Shown here: piece after piece, positions 27,701 through 39,700 of the stretch
How positions within the stretch are numbered: the first letter of the stretch is position 1
Layout: each line of letters opens with the position of its first letter
From: Lota lota
Lineage: Eukaryota; Chordata; Actinopteri; Gadiformes; Lotidae
DNA length: 64,000 nucleotides
Direction: 5' to 3'
Assembly (NCBI GenBank): GCA_026745465.1
Contig: JACYXH010000772.1
Span: 4,919,385-4,983,384 of the forward strand
Notes under the pieces: generated by a model
Database searches by the model: none
What the model was told of the DNA's origin: nothing
Seen by the model: the letters and a program-made list of their open reading frames with translations, nothing else
Program-made: the position numbers and the translations under genes

Positions 27701-30700
27701 ATAGGGAGACCATCAGTCAACAATTGGACCGATCTTTTAGCATCCATCTGTTGTGTTGCGCCATAGTAAAAGTACTGACAGAACCGCTGTTATCCCTTTA
27801 TAGCAGTGGGATAGCAGCAGCACTTCACCTTTTAGAGAGCGTTTTAAGAAACCAAGAGAGATTTTTTCACAGATCTTTATCTCTATATAAACAAGATATC
27901 TCAAGTCCCTTGGCACAGTTTATCCATGTAATCGTGCATAACAGAAAAAGTTGAAGGTTCTTGTTTACAAAGTGCGCACCGCCAATAGTTAAATTGACTT
28001 AAAACACACTCTACATTGAGGCACAAATTAAGTTTTACAGCTTAGAAACATTATTAAATGTCCCCAAATCCATGTCATGAGGTCTGGTCCCATGTTGTCA
28101 TTATGCAGCATCTCTTGGTTTTCAGTGTATATTAGAGGATCACTTCGTATTATTTTCCTTTCCGTGCCTCTCTTTCCAGCATCTCCCAGTTCGTGTCAGT
28201 GTACTAAAGTCCATGCTGGGATAGAACTCTATTCATGCATAGCTGCCATTTGGGAAGGAGATGATTTTCCTCCCATGGCCACTCTGAAAAATCTCCAGAC
28301 TATGTTGCTGCAGCAAGCCTTTTAAATTAAGTTTTCGCCTCCAGTGTGCAGAAACAAAATTGCTCCCTCTGGTGTTTATAGTCAGACAGGCAGACGGCCT
28401 GGAACATCCTTGTGAGAAAGTGCGGGTCTGGAATATAACCACGTTTGCTTTGTCTTATGCTCCCTTCGGCCAAGTCTCTCTTGAAAAAATGTATTTTCAT
28501 GAGGAAACTAGGCAATCTCTCAAGGTTAACTTAAAGTACAGTCTGCAAAACGTGATTTAGTAGTGATTCGTCAGAATAGTCTCCCTATGCAGTATCTACA
28601 GGTCAAGAGAAGTTTTAAAACAGTTTGAATGTGCTAAAATACATTTAGTTCTCTCTCACTGCAACCATATGTATGATTCATTTTCCCCCTCCCTGTACAT
28701 GCATTTATCTCTATCTCTACCTTTCTCCATATCTTCTTAGGCTATGGGAATCTAGGTGCTGGGGGTCTAGGTGCTGGTGGTCTTGGTGCTGGAGGTCTAG
28801 GGGCTGGAGGTCTAGGGGCTGGAGGTCTAGGGGCTGGAGGTCAAGGGGCTGGAGGTCTAGGGGCTGGCGGAGCAGGAGGTATGTAGTGGAGGGGGTCATT
28901 GCCTATTCAGAAGCAGTGTTGTCCTTCACTAAGCCTTGGTCCTTGTATCTCCTCTCCAGGTGGCTACGGTGGATATGGAGGACACCTGGGTGGAGCTGGT
29001 GGCTTTTTCCCTGGAGGTGGAGCAGGGCAGAAGGGTCCTAAACCAGGTATTAGATAGCTATATTATATAGTAGCTTTCTCAGGTCACATCAGATTGTATT
29101 AAACCTTAATGAGAGATTGATGAAACATTGAAGCTGATACATTCCTCTATTCCTGTATAGTTTTCTTTTTGGACTTTTGACAACTGAGAGGCCCCACATT
29201 TTCTCCATTTGGAGGAAGATTTGTATAGTGTTAATGTGTGTTTTGCCAAATCCACACACACATCAATCACCATGGGACATTTTCTCACCCTGCCCCCTGA
29301 CTTAATGGCAATGTTTCTAGCTAACCAAACAGCAGCGACTCACCACCATTGATGGCTGATAGGGCTTCTAATGCAATACTCAGCTGTTTGGCAGCTTGAC
29401 CTGTGGGCCTGCAGTGAAAATCCGCCTCCCACACCAAATCATAAATCGGGGTTATTACACAGACAAAATGTCCAATTCAAACCTGGCCACCTGGGTCTCA
29501 TTATAATTTCTCCCTCAGGCTATGGAGCACTTGGCCTGCATCTAGGTGGACTATACCCAGGTTTAAAAACAACACAGGTCGACACTCTGATCAATAACTA
29601 ATGCGTCACCTACTGTATCTTTGATGCAAATTCCTTCTTCACCACTGTGTCTCTCTAGGCTACGGGGGAGTCTTGCCAGGAGCCGGGTTGGCAGGAGCTG
29701 GTCTGCAGCCAGACCTAGGTGAAGTAAACATTCAAGATTGCACCTTCCACAGTTGGTGTCACCAAGGATTTGTAGCTGTATTAATGGATTGATCTGTTCT
29801 TTTCAATCCATGATAGCAGCGTTAGATGCTTAGAGATAGCCTCTCTTAGAGATAGTGTCTCCCATAACCACTCTACACTCTCTTATTGCCACTCTGTACT
29901 TTCTTATTGCCACTCTGCACTCTCCCATAGCCACTCTGCACTCTCCCATAGACACTCTGTACTCTCCTATAGCCACTCTGTACTCTCCTATAGCCACTCT
30001 GTACTCTCCTATAGCCACTCTGTACTCTCCTATAGCCACTCAGCACTCTCCTATAGCCACTCTGTACTCTCCTATAGCCACTCTGCACTCTCCTATAGCC
30101 ACTCTGTACTCTCCTATAGCCACTCTGTACTCTCCTGTAGCTACTTTGTCCGCTGTCTATTTGCAGTCACTCCAATATTGTTTGTATGGTTTCTTTTGCT
30201 CAGCCTCACTTGTGAGTCACTTTGAATAAAAGCTCTAAATGCTTATTGCTAAATGATGACATGGAAATGTAATTTAAAAGGAAACAGAGCAGAAAGTACA
30301 GAATAATGGATTTTGGTAAACAAATTAACATTGTCCAGCATTCTCTTTCTTTTATTTACTTCTCTTGATCTTCCTTCCTCTCCAGATTTTGTGATAAGCG
30401 CAGCTTTAAACATACAGTATATAAAATAACGTCTGTACTAACCTTTAATATATTTACTAGTAAAAGTGGTCATGGCAGTGGTAGTCATATTAAGAGTATA
30501 GTCAATAATAAGTATTATTTATCTGACTGTCTGATTGTCCTCTTCACAGGCGCAGGAGGCATAGGTCCTAAACCACCAAAGGGAGGTATGCTGACCCTCA
30601 TCTTCTTGATGTCTCGTTCGTTTCCAAAATATTTCTTTATATTTGCTAAATACTGACACAAATCCCTCAATGGTTTCATTCATGTTGACAATTTTGATCC

Positions 30701-33700
30701 AGCAAAAAGTAGGACACATCCGTCTTGCTTGTGTTTTGGACAGAGGTGGTAAATTCCGGTATGGGTTCTCATTGATCCGTTTTTTGCAGCGGTGTTCCAG
30801 GTTCCGAACGTGAACTTTCTTTGAACATCTGGATGTTGTAATTAGCACCAAGCCAGATGTGCAACTAATAAGGGAAATCAACTAACCTTAATACAATGGT
30901 GTGGAAAAACATGGCAGAACATGGAACTTTCCACCTGAACCTTTCCACCTTGGTTTTCTTCTCCATATTAAATCATGGACTTATTCTCTCTTGGGTCTGC
31001 AATGTTTTATTTTTCTTTATTGCTATTATTTATTATTTTAAGACATAAATGTTCCATATTGCCAATTTATTAACAATAATAACCAGCAATCCTTGGCAAA
31101 CAATTGTACATTCGTTTATTACCTTTGGATAGTTTGAGGGCACATTACATTATTTTTAACGGCTGATGAAGCATACAGTCAAAATATGACAAAAATCAAA
31201 ATGCTGTACTTCAGCATTGGTTGACAAATGTGGAGCTTTCTGTTCCAACCTCAGTGATCTGAAAAAGATGTATGAGAATACAATAACATTACATTGCATT
31301 TGAAAACTCTTCTATCTTCCGCCAAATAATTGCTGCAGACCACATATTTACAACCAGTAGACTGGAAGCCCTTTGGGCAAAGTATTAGATTTAACGTGGA
31401 AGAGGAAGGTTAAACAAACAGACCGGTGTGTTTAATCCGGCTGCAAAGCATTACTGAGCAAGAAACTGACATCTTATTTCCTAGCCAGAGAAATTAAGCA
31501 TTTAATGATGGATATGGGGATTATGTTAACCCATGCTGGCTCCCTCTGCTGTCTGGACTCACAGTCGGCCATAGTTGTTGTTTTAACACTGGGATCACAA
31601 GTTCTCACTCCAGTGCCACTACTGTGGTCCTTCTGAACCATCGTTCCGTAAATAGTTAAAAACTATTTTCCTCAATATCTGTATTACTCCTTTACCCTTG
31701 CACCAGACTCAAGTACTTATCAAGTACATTGGTTTACAGCATCTACCGACTTTATTTGGAGAACATTTGTATTTCATGAAATGTCAGCATGTGGTACCTC
31801 AGTAAGTCTTCATGCAGTATATGATGCACTATATGTTCTTATTGTGCAGGAGTTGGCACTGGTGGGACTGGAAACAGATATGGGCCTGGGGGTGCAGGAT
31901 ATGGGCCTGGTGGTGCTGGATATGGGCCTGGCGGTGCAGGATACGGGCCTGGCGGTGCTGGATATGGGCCTGGCGGTGCTGGATATGGGCCTGGCGGTGC
32001 TGGATACGGGCCTGGGGGTGCTGGATATGGGCCTGGGGGTGCTGGATATGGGCCTGGCGGTGCTGGATATGGGCCTGGCGGTGCTGGATATGGGCCTGGC
32101 GGTGCTGGAACCGGAGCTTCAGTTCCTGCTGGAGGTATGGAATACTGGTTAATGAACAGTTTGCTATGTTATGAATTACGTGGTACATGAAAAATGGGCC
32201 TTTATCACTCTGAAAGGACACATACAAGCTTGTGCACACATAATCATACAGTAAGTGGTCAAATGAGATTTTAAATTATTGATACTGGTACTACCTAATG
32301 TATTTTGGATGAAATGTCTTTGTGATGTAATCACACAAAAGATGTCTGGTTAGAGTCCGCTGCAAGCTGTGTTGAATCAGTGCTCTAGATTGAATTTGCA
32401 CTTACAGTTGTGTTTCACGTCCATTTTTGTAGTGCCTGTCATTCCCCAGACGGGTCTGCCTGGAGGAGTCAATGCTGCTGCAGCAGCTGCTGCTGCTAAG
32501 AAAGCTGCCAAACTGCCAGGTTTGGACGGACACAAAAATACACTAACATCCTATCTGAAGATTCTCCCATTCATTCACGGTAATATAAACTTAATGTAAT
32601 ACATATCTTGTCTTTCATTGGCTGTGTCAGGTGTGGGCCTGCCTGGTCTGTACCAAGGAGGCCTCGTACCAGGACAAGGTATGAATAATCCCCTCGTATT
32701 TCTTGTTTATCTGTGTGCCTGGGTCCTGTATTTTCTGGTGCATGTGAACTTGGTTCCTCATGCATTGTGACTGGCCTATTGTGTTTCCATCCAGGGTTCG
32801 GTGGTCGTGGAGTTCTCCCCGGGGTAGCCACTGGCACTGGACTCAACCCTAAATCACGTACGGAGAAAAAACTATACAACTTGGCAGCGCAACGATGCTT
32901 TTTTATCCATGATATAAAATATACTGCTATCTGGTGGTGTCTCATTGTAAAAGGCAAGAGACCATGATTCAAAATCCTTATCGTGATTTGTGTCCCCATA
33001 GTTCCCGGTGGAGGTCTGGGAGGAGCAGGCACAGGTAACTATATCTTCACTCACGCATTAAAACGCAGGACTTTAAGTAATATTAGTCAATACACATAGT
33101 TATTTACTTCATTCCAATACACTAGGAGGCCGTGGCTACAGTGGACCAATGCAACCCGGGGTGTTCCATGGATATCCGCTCAAAACACCCAAAGTGCCAG
33201 GTATGAAAAGAACAGAAAAAAACAACAGTCTGGTAGCCTCTCCTCCACCGTTGTTAACCGCTGTTGGTTTTAGAACTCTATCCCCTGTAGTGTACAGGCC
33301 CTCTCTGGCAAGAGGCCTCTACCATGGGTACCTTCCCCAGGATGCGTATGGTGGGTGTATCACTGGGTTTATCATTGCTGAGGAAGAGGCGTATTAGTGT
33401 TAACAGCAACAACGCTACTGCTACAACAATACTACTAAACACTACTTGGTTTCTGCTGTTTCGTATTAAACATGGCCGTCCTGACCGTTCCCATCAAGGC
33501 CCAGAGTAAAACACTGTGTATTATTTCAACCGACGGTCACGGGGGAGGGATGCCATGTTGGCCTTCAAACTGTTTCTCTTCAGCTTCTGATATGACCGTA
33601 CATCAGTCAAATACAAACGTAGATTCTTGTGGTATTCTTACCTCTGTCTTCTGTATCACGTTAACAATATTGGTTTTATTTTAAAAAAATCGGGGATGAC

Positions 33701-36700
33701 ATTGTTGAGACTGTAATTGTTAAAATACCATATTGACATGGATGGAAGTAAGTATAATCATCTAAACACAAATTCTTCTGTAAGCTATTACAGAATTGCT
33801 GTGAATGTTTTCTAGGTTCTGGTGCTTCCCGATTTGGTCTTGCTGTCTGTAATTGTTCTGCAATATAAGGCAATATATTTTGCCATCAGCATATTTGATT
33901 GATTCGAAAAATGCTGAACTTTTTGTGTTAGGAACTTGCTATCTTAACACTAGGTCACACACATTAAGGTGGGTCACACCCCCTGAATGTTGAATGCTCC
34001 AAGTAATAATATACAATTATGTGGTCTCATGTCATCAATCTGGCCTTAATGTAAGCCTGGAGTGAGTTGATTACTCACTTTCTCAGATGTAATTTGAAAT
34101 AATAACTTGCAGTTGGAAATATTGACAATGAACTACATAATTGCAGTCTAATATGCAGTTTTATTTTCGGCCTTAAATGGGATAATTTGGTGCATACATT
34201 CTTCTAGTACTCTGCATGTGTGCGTATATGCACAGATTTAATTTCAGTTTCTTTTGTCCGTCGTCAGGTGCCTATGGAGCAAGGAAAGCGGCTGGTGGCA
34301 AAGTTCCCTATGGTATATACATGTGTTTACCTAAACTCTACCGGCTTGCTTTGGCTACATCATTGGAGAACATGAAAAAATATAGATAATGATAAATAAT
34401 CTCAATCATCAAAGGGGTGTAACCAGGCTTTATATTTGCCATGGTGACATCACCTAAGATGAGGATTCAGCAACCCGACGACAATCAGGCTTTGCTGAAT
34501 ATAACAACTCCTTCATCTCACCCAGTGCTGTACATTTCATCTTCAGAATCGGAATCAGAATCAGAGTTGCTTTTATTATTAACTCTTCATGTTAGAGTAG
34601 CTGTGTCCACTGTTGTAAACGGAGATGTAAAATCTCTTTAGCATTGTCAATAAAAATACTTTTCATAATGTAATTGAAAAATGAACATGAGTTTAGCTGA
34701 ATGGAACAAAACAGCAGGATTTGAAATGTCCATGACGAGAACTGTCCTGTGTAATACCAACACAATGTGTCAGGCTACGGGGGTTTCGGGACGGGTGGCG
34801 CTGGTAGTCTTCCAGGTGGGCAAGGAGGCGCCGGGTCAAACCCAGGATACCCCATCGGAACCGGTGGGTGTTTTCCCATTTCATCCATGAAGTGAAGTGG
34901 AGTGGAATAACGTTTTAAAGTTACTGTTGGTCTGTGTCTCATGTTGTTGTTGTGTACGCCGCCTGCAGGAGTGGGGACTGGAGGAATCTCACCTGCCCAG
35001 GCAAAAGCTGCCAAATACGGTAACATCGACGCTATTAAGTGTCTCAACATTTACAATGAATATGAATTGTTCTGCACACCTACAGGTCTCTCTTGAAAAA
35101 AAATGATAATCTCAATGGGACTTTTACCTGGTTAAATAAAGGTTTAATACAAAAAATATAGTAGTTATACACCTTAAAGTGTATAAATAAACTTGTTTCC
35201 TAAACATACATTAAAGATAAAACATATAAGTGCAATCTTTTATGAACATATATTCATGTTTCATATTCAGCAATTGTTTTGCAATTGAATGTAGCTATTA
35301 GAATTTGTATGAATAGCATACATAGTGTATAGTTAATATTAGACTGTATATGTATACCATCCATAAGGTATAGTTAATGTTAGACTGTGTATGAATAGCA
35401 TACATAGTGTATAGTTAATATTAGACTGTGTATGAATACCATACATAGTGTATAGTTAATGTTAGACTGTATGAATAGTATACATAGTGTATAGTTAATA
35501 TTAGACTGTATATGTATACCATCCATAGTGTATAGTTAATGTTAGACTGTGTATGAATAGCATACATAGTGTATAGTTAATATTAGACTGTGTATGAATA
35601 CCATACATAGTGTATAGTTAATGTTAGACTGTATGAATAGCATACATAGTGTATAGTTAATGTTAGACTGTATATGAATACCATACATAGTGTATAGTTA
35701 ATGTTAGACTGTATGAATAGCATACGTAGTGTATAGTTAATGTTAGACTGTATATGTATACCATACATAGTGTATAGTTAATATTAGACTGTATATGTAT
35801 ACCATACATAGTGTATAGTTAATGTTAGACTGTATGAATAGCATACATAGTGTATAGTTAATGTTAGACTGTATATGTATACCATACGTAGTGTATAGTT
35901 AATGTTAGACTGTATATGTATACCATACATAGTGTATAGTTAATGTTAGACTGTATATGTATACCATACATAGTGTATAGTTAATGTTAGACTGTATATG
36001 TATACCATACATAGTGTATAGTTAATGTTAGACTGTGTATGTATAGCATACATAGTGTATAGGTCATATTAGACTGTGGTATGTATAGCTTACTTAATGT
36101 ATAGTGTAACTATACTGTAACTATTTTCTCTCTCACACTTGGGTGGCACTGCAGCCGGTTTGGGTGGCGCTGGAGGATTTGGAGGTATAGGTGGGGCTGC
36201 GGGTGCAGTGCCAGGTGGTGTACCAGGAGCTGGAGGTGTCTACCCAGGACAAGTCTACCCTGGTCAGGCCTACCCTGGTCAGGGCTACTCCGCACAGGCC
36301 TACCCCGGTCAACAGCCAGGGCAAGCCTACCCAGGACAAGCCTACCCAGGACAAGCCTACACAGGACAAGCCAACCCAGGACAACAGCCAGGGCAAGCCT
36401 ACCCAGGACAACCCTACCCAGGACAACAGCCAGGGCAAGGAGGTATACCACTATACTATGGTGGGCGTTCAAACCTTTCAACTTTTGCAAATAGGAATTC
36501 ACATGTCCATCTTGTTTCTTCTGTCACTGAAAAGTTATGATAACTGAATGGAGCTTAACAATCTGGTTTTCGCAACAGGTTACGGAGCTAGTGCAAAGGC
36601 AGCTAAATATGGTAAGACCTGAATTGTAAAATATATTTGTCTACAGTAGTCAACAGAGAAATATTTATCTTAAAAATATATATTTGTTTTCCAAAGCAAT

Positions 36701-39700
36701 CCACAATTTTTTTCACCACAATGAAATTAAGATACATGCTATTTGTATTGATATTAAATATTTTTTTCTGTGACTGTTTGACAGGACTTCCAGGGGCAGG
36801 TGGGGTCCTGGGAGCTGGGGTAGTGGGTGGAGAAGCAAGCCTCCCAGGGCTTAGGAGTCCTGGAGGAGTCCCAGGAGGAGTACCAGGAGCTGGGGGGTAT
36901 TCAACGGCGGCTAAATATGGTATGGTATTGTAAATCATTACTACCATTTAGTAATGTCCATATTGGGTTAGCTGTGTCAATTCCATCTCATCTCATCTTC
37001 CTCCACACACAGGACCAGGAGGGCTAGGGGTAGTCCAAGGACTGGGGGGGCTTGGAGGAGCGGGAGGAGGACTACCGGGTGGGGGAGCAGGAGGGGCCGG
37101 AGCATACGCTGCTGCTAAAGCTGCTAAATATGGTAAGAAGGCCTCAACCTCTACCATGCTTTCTTTCATGGGTCCTCTGGGATGGACCCCCCCATAATAT
37201 ATGGTATATTCCTCTATGATGTCCTTCTATATGGTGTAGTATTCTTTGGTGTAGTAATCTTTGCTATATTAATCTATGCTGTAGTAATCTACGGTGTAGT
37301 CATTTTAATACATATTGTAGTAATCTTAATCTGTGATGTTGTAATATATTGTGTAGTAATCTATGGTGTAGTAATCTTAATATATGATGTAGTCATATAT
37401 GGTATAGTAATCAGAATCTATTTTGTAGTAGTCTATGTTGTAGTAATCTTAATCTATTTTGTAGTAATCTATGGTGTATTAATCTTAATATGTGGTGTAG
37501 TAATATATGATGTATTAATATATTTATATAGTGTAGTAATATATGTAATCTATAGTGTAGTAATCCTATACTGGCCCAGCTCTTAAAGAGGACATACTTG
37601 TATCACGTCCACCATAGGACTGGGAGGAGCAGGTCTTGGAGTAGGAGGACTAGGAGCAGGAGGACTAGGAGCAGGAGGACTAGGAGCAGGACCAGGAGCA
37701 GGAGGACTAGGAGCAGGAGGATTAGGAGCAGGAGGACTAGGAGCAGGCCTCGGGGGAAGAGGAGTCGGAGCAGGCCTTGGAGCAGGAGGATACAACCCTG
37801 CTGCTGCCAAAGCTGCTAAATATGGTGGTTAAAAACAAACTGAAAGCAAGCAAACACAAACAAACAAACAGAGAGTGAGACACATCCATCATAGTACCTG
37901 GTGTTGTACCATGAGGAGTAGGAGGATATTCACCAGCGGCTAAAGCTGCCACATATGGTATAGCTATCTTTGGTGTGGTAATCTACGGTGTGGTAATATA
38001 TGGTATAATAATCGATGGTGTAGTAATCTATGGTGTAGTAATTTATGTTCAGTAATCTGTGATATAGTAATCTGTGGTTGTTCTGTGACCACGGTATGAA
38101 GATACAAGATGTAGAATCGATTGTGAGAGTCTCTGTGTCCCTCCATGCTAAGGACCCTCTCACTAACAGCCACGGTGTACTTCTACTTCTAAACAATCAT
38201 GTATCATAATGGGATTTGAGATGTAGTGTTCACGTCGACTTAAATCAATCAATTATACCCTATACTGGCCCAGCTCTGAAAGAGGACATACTTGTCTCCC
38301 CTCCGCCATAGGACTGGGAGGAGCAGGCCTCGGAGCAGGAGGACTAGGAGCAGGAGGAGTAGGAGCAGGAGGACTAGGAGCAGGAGGACTAGGAGCAGGC
38401 CTCGGGGGAAGAGGAGTCGGAGCAGGAGTCGGAGCAGGAGGATACAACCCTGCTGCTGCCAAAGCTGCTAAATATGGTGGTTAAAAACAAACTGAAAGCA
38501 AGCAAACACAGACAAACAAACAGAGAGTGAGACACATCTATCATAGTACCTGGTGTTGTACCATGAGGAGTAGGAGAGTATTCACCAGTGGCTTAAACTG
38601 CAAATTATATTATAGATATCTATGGTGTGGTAATCTATGGTGTGGTACTCTATAGTGTGGTATTCTATGGGGTGGTAATCTATGGTGTAATAATATAAGG
38701 TGTGTAATCAATGGTGTAATAATTGATGGTACATCTCTCTATGGTATAATAATCTATGGTGTGGTAATCTATTGTGTAGTAATATATGATGTAGTAATAT
38801 ATGCAATCGATGGTGTAGTAATCTTAATATAGTGTAGTAATCCATGGTATAGTAATATATGGTAAAGTAATCTATGGTTTAGTAATCTATGGTGTGGTTA
38901 TCTATGGTACCCTGACCCTATACTGGCCCAGCTCTGAAAGAGGGCATACTTGTCTCCCCTCCACCATAGGACTGGGAGGAGCAGGCCTCGGAGCAGGAGG
39001 ACTAGGAGCAGGAGGAGTAGGAGCAGGAGGACTAGGAGCAGGAGGACTAGGAGCAGGAGTCGGAGCAGGAGGATACAACCCTGCTGCTGCCAAAGCTGCT
39101 AAATATGGTGGTTAAAAACAAACTGAAAGCAAGCAAACACAGACACACAAACAGAGAGTGAGACACATCCATCATAGTACCTGGTGTTGTACCATGAGGA
39201 GTAGGAGGATATTCACCAGCGGCTAAAGCTGCCACATATGGTATAGCTATCTTTGGTGTGGTAATCTACAGTGTGGTAATATATGGTATAATAATCTATG
39301 GTGTAGTAATCTATGGTGTAGTAATCTATGTTCAGTAATCTGTGATATAGTAATCTGTGGTTGTTCTGTGACCACAGTATGAAGATACAAGATGTAGCAT
39401 CGATTGTGAGAGTCTCTGTGTCCCTCCATGCTAAGGACCCTCTCACTAACAGCCACGGTGTACTTCTACTTCTAAACAATCATGTATCAAAATGGGATTT
39501 GAGATGTAGTGTTCACGTCGACTTAAATCAATCAATTATACCCTATACTGGCCCAGCTCTGAAAGAGGACATACTTGTCTCCCCTCCGCCATAGGACTGG
39601 GAGGAGCAGGCCTCGGAGCAGGAGGACTAGGAGCAGGAGGACTAGGAGCAGGAGGACTAGGAGCAGGCCTCGGGGGAAGAGGAGTCGGAGCAGGAGGAGT

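Larger units (their letters stand above)
18378..28740 (+). other. eln: eln intron 5 (10.4 kb)
   Basis: The largest intron resolved. I found no Gly/Ala/Lys-rich phase-1 exon in it. It contains CA microsatellites (21173-21209, 21577-21635, 24699-24763) and pyrimidine-rich stretches (about 27377-27410). A short frame near 20956-21112 with RKRKRRK is not elastin (no splice frame, no glycine pattern). Confidence 0.75.

Noticed and set aside
28717..28899. Minus-strand [11 protein letters not shown] frame, and similar antisense PAPSPPAP frames at 37.6-39.7 kb
   Set aside because: Shadows of the Gly/Leu/Ala elastin exons on the + strand.
29830..30229. Open frames with SPIATLY or GYRRVQS repeats
   Set aside because: Produced by a 21-bp minisatellite that is open in several frames; no splice link to elastin and no glycine/lysine pattern.
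31812..32174. Trp-rich frame (RIWAWRCW) over exon 11
   Set aside because: Wrong frame of the YGPGGAG exon; the true frame has correct phase-1 splice ends.
37182..37586. 134-codon Val/Ile/Tyr frame resembling a membrane protein
   Set aside because: Translation of the TATGGTGTAGTAATC intronic repeat; hydrophobicity is a by-product of GTA/ATC codons.
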